Below, in pieces: positions 6,497-7,627 of a stretch of DNA of 7,627 nucleotides. The notes beneath the pieces are model-generated. The model was not told the DNA's origin. It searched no databases and was given only the letters and a program-made list of their open reading frames with translations. Source of the DNA: Gemmatimonadaceae bacterium (GTDB taxonomy: Bacteria; Gemmatimonadota; Gemmatimonadetes; Gemmatimonadales; Gemmatimonadaceae); contig JACMOE010000234.1 of the NCBI GenBank assembly GCA_014378185.1, positions 1 to 7,627 of the forward strand, written 5' to 3'. Positions within the stretch are counted from its first letter, which is position 1; each line of letters starts with the position of its first letter. The translations under genes and the position numbers were made by a program.

Positions 6497-6502
6497 ACAA
6501 TA
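6497..6502 (-). promoter_or_regulatory. Putative -10 box (TATTGT) directly before the DUF5916 start
   Basis: TATTGT on the minus strand ends 6 nt before the ATG at 6490, and no Shine-Dalgarno is present in that gap (ACGCTG). It overlaps an 8-bp perfect palindrome, CAATATTG (6498-6505), in a short A/T-rich island. The spacing would give a leaderless transcript, as at 901-906. The -35 region is weak. Confidence 0.35.
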
Positions 6503-6566
6503 TTGCATACAGAAAATCCGCGCCAGTGTGACGCGTCCGCGGCCGTCCACCCACCAGAACGACACA

Positions 6567-6594
6567 GCGCCCGGTGCTGTATCGCACCGGGCGC
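6567..6594 (-). terminator. Probable transcription terminator hairpin (perfect 11-bp stem)
   Basis: GCGCCCGGTGC (6567-6577) and GCACCGGGCGC (6584-6594) are exact reverse complements with a 6-nt loop. The hairpin starts 14 nt past the stop of the lectin-like gene (6609) and ends before the DUF5916 start. The downstream flank on the minus strand (TGTGTCGTTCT) is only modestly T-rich, so termination may be partial or factor-assisted. Confidence 0.7.
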
Positions 6595-6608
6595 CGCTGG
6601 GTGTCGCA

Positions 6609-7277
6609 TCACTTCTTCGGGGTGATGGCAAAGTCGCTGATATGGACATCGAGATTGTGGTTCACGCGCAACCCCACGAATCCATCCGTGCTCCCCACGT
6701 GCGCGCCTTCCAGTGCGTGCACCTGCACCCCGTTCACCTTGAGGCGAATCGAATCGGGACGGGTGGCATCGATGCTCAGGGTGTTGGTCGCCACTCCCTT
6801 CGCATCGGCCTTGTGCGCGGCTGCGCTCTCCGTCCACCCAATGATCTTGCGCACGTCCGAGCCGGCGCGGCGGTTCACGAGAAACTTGCCGTCCCCACGG
6901 ACGAGGAAATAGACATAGCTCTGACCTGCCCCGTCCAGCTTTTCACCCTGCCACAGGATGCCGTACGCTTCGGGGTGCGAAGGATTCCTGGTCTGCTGGA
7001 ATGTTGCGCTGGCACTGAAGGGGCCCTTGGCCCTGTACTTGTCCGACCAGTAGATGGCCGCCGGACCGGACGTCACGTGAAAACCCGTGCCCATGGTGAT
7101 GAACTTCGCGGCCGAGATCCTGTGTTCTGGATCGTCCGTGCGTCCCATCCATCCCGCGGGCAACGGAGCGCCCACGACCTTCTTGTCGGGATCGTGCTTC
7201 ATCGCGCTCTTCTGTGCCGCCAGCGGAGCGGCGACAGCGATGAGCAATGACAGGGTGGCAATAGCTTGACGGGGCAT
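6609..7277 (-). CDS. Secreted concanavalin-A-like (LamG/DUF1080-type) domain protein
   Basis: This encodes 222 residues. Residues 1-21 are a signal peptide (MPRQ, then ATLSLLIAVAAPLAA, cut before Gln22). The mature protein, about 50-220, reads as a single beta-sandwich of the concanavalin-A-like lectin/glucanase fold: FHVTSGPAAIYW (66-77), AKGPFSASATFQQ (83-95), AYGILWQGEKLDG (104-116), SYVYFLVRGDGKFLVNRR (120-137), a substrate-loop-like WTES (148-151), DSIRLKVNGVQVHAL (175-189) and GFVGLRVNHNLDVHISDFAI (199-218). This order is seen in LamG and DUF1080 (3-keto-disaccharide hydrolase-like) proteins. Ligand binding at the surface or in the periplasm is plausible; I cannot see a catalytic dyad and do not claim an enzyme. 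The ATG at 7277 is preceded by GGAGAG at 7-nt spacing. The gene follows the DinB-like gene by 35 nt and ends at the hairpin. Confidence 0.85.
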   Translation of the reverse strand: MPRQAIATLSLLIAVAAPLAAQKSAMKHDPDKKVVGAPLPAGWMGRTDDPEHRISAAKFITMGTGFHVTSGPAAIYWSDKYRAKGPFSASATFQQTRNPSHPEAYGILWQGEKLDGAGQSYVYFLVRGDGKFLVNRRAGSDVRKIIGWTESAAAHKADAKGVATNTLSIDATRPDSIRLKVNGVQVHALEGAHVGSTDGFVGLRVNHNLDVHISDFAITPKK

Positions 7278-7284
7278 TGGAACA

Positions 7285-7290
7285 CTCTCC
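7285..7290 (-). promoter_or_regulatory. Ribosome binding site (GGAGAG) for the lectin-like gene
   Basis: GGAGAG on the minus strand is 7 nt from the ATG at 7277. The site itself overlaps an upstream in-frame ATG (7292), making that codon unlikely to be the start. The chosen start also gives a clean signal peptide. Confidence 0.65.
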
Positions 7291-7312
7291 ATGAGGGGTA
7301 TGAATTGCGTCG

Positions 7313-7627
7313 TCAGTTCGCCGATGCCGCCGCCACTTCGCCAATCTGGGGCAAGTGCCGTTGCTCGTGCAGTCCGACAAACAGGATCCATTCGTACAGG
7401 TTGATCTCGCCCACCACCGGATGGGGATGCATGATCAACCCAAGGGCCAATCCGTCCGCGTCGGCGATAGCGGACCGGAGCATCGCGCGCGATTCTGCAA
7501 GCAGCCGCAGGGCATCCTCCGCCGACGGCACGCCCTGTGGAGTGACACCGACAGGCGCGTCGATACGGCGCATGCGATCGACGATGCCGCACCGGACATG
7601 CATTCCAAGCAGCGGGCTGGCGGCTGG
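7313..7627 (-). CDS. DinB-like (DUF1569-type) protein, N-terminus outside the window
   Basis: The frame is open from the right edge to a TGA at 7313, giving 104 visible residues. The visible part has the C-terminal half of a DinB-like four-helix bundle: a loop with a conserved proline (PVGVTPQGVPSAEDAL), a helix (LLAESRAMLRSAIADADG), then the signature HPVVGEINLYEWILFVGLHEQRHLPQIGEV. The last segment, with HEQRH, is where DinB-family proteins place metal-binding histidine. Such proteins are often linked to thiol-dependent transferase chemistry (the DinB/YfiT/bacillithiol S-transferase fold), but the substrate here is unknown. An internal ATG at 7603 is not the likely start, since the frame continues upstream to the edge and the first helices of the fold would be missing. 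No signal peptide is visible. It probably heads a unit with the lectin-like gene, 35 nt downstream. Confidence 0.8.
   Translation of the reverse strand, partial: PAASPLLGMHVRCGIVDRMRRIDAPVGVTPQGVPSAEDALRLLAESRAMLRSAIADADGLALGLIMHPHPVVGEINLYEWILFVGLHEQRHLPQIGEVAAASAN

Noticed and set aside
6491..6649. A longer N-terminus for the DUF5916 protein
   Set aside because: The extra 53 residues would overlap the 3' end of the lectin-like gene, run through the terminator hairpin and place the signal peptide internally.
7278..7592. A longer N-terminus for the lectin-like protein
   Set aside because: It would overlap the DinB-like gene and gives an Arg-rich non-conserved stretch; the ATG at 7277 has a ribosome site and starts a signal peptide.
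1..7627. CRISPR arrays, insertion sequences, prophage or defence genes, tRNA or rRNA
   Set aside because: No regularly spaced repeats, transposase or integrase motifs, or RNA-gene signatures were found by eye on either strand.

Overview
This is a GC-rich, gene-dense bacterial chromosome window with seven protein genes. I see no rRNA, tRNA, CRISPR array, insertion sequence or phage gene. Six genes lie on the minus strand and one small gene on the plus strand. The mix of families suggests a Gram-negative bacterium of the Gemmatimonadota or a relative in the FCB group. The families are a DUF5916 outer-membrane-type barrel with a CBM9-like N-terminus, secreted proteins with carboxypeptidase-regulatory-like repeats, a KirBac channel and a DinB/DUF1569-type protein. 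All three signal peptides appear to be cut directly before a glutamine, which fits that group. The taxonomy is an inference from gene content, not from a marker gene.

Layout from left to right. (1) 1-893, minus: an exported protein with three carboxypeptidase-regulatory-like beta-sandwich repeats; its C-terminus runs off the left edge. (2) 894-1045: a divergent intergenic region with a perfect inverted repeat and three TTCAC words at exact 10-bp spacing. (3) 1046-1267, plus: a 73-residue, extremely hydrophilic small protein of unknown function. (4) 1318-2514, minus: a KirBac-type inward-rectifier potassium channel with a TIGYG filter. (5) 2590-4032, minus: a 12-helix APC-superfamily amino acid permease. 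(6) 4073-6490, minus: an 805-residue CBM9-like/DUF5916 protein with a signal peptide. (7) 6567-6594: a perfect 11-bp hairpin, probably the terminator of the next unit. (8) 6609-7277, minus: a secreted concanavalin-A-like beta-sandwich protein. (9) 7313-7627, minus: the C-terminal part of a DinB-like protein that runs off the right edge.

Two minus-strand transcription units are likely. One is DinB-like then lectin-like (35-nt gap), closed by the hairpin. The other is DUF5916 then permease then KirBac (gaps of 40 and 75 nt with no terminator between). The second unit would combine an outer-membrane surface or uptake protein, an inner-membrane amino acid or amine transporter and a potassium channel. 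The order suggests co-expression, but nothing in the sequence proves a shared pathway. The carboxypeptidase-regulatory-like gene and the small plus-strand gene are transcribed divergently from one control region.

Most of the window is ordinary housekeeping and envelope content, and I did not find a convincing new defence or mobile system. The points most worth checking are the glutamine-at-+1 signal peptides, the two genes that look leaderless, the TTCAC array with words shared by the permease leader, and the unknown charged small protein.
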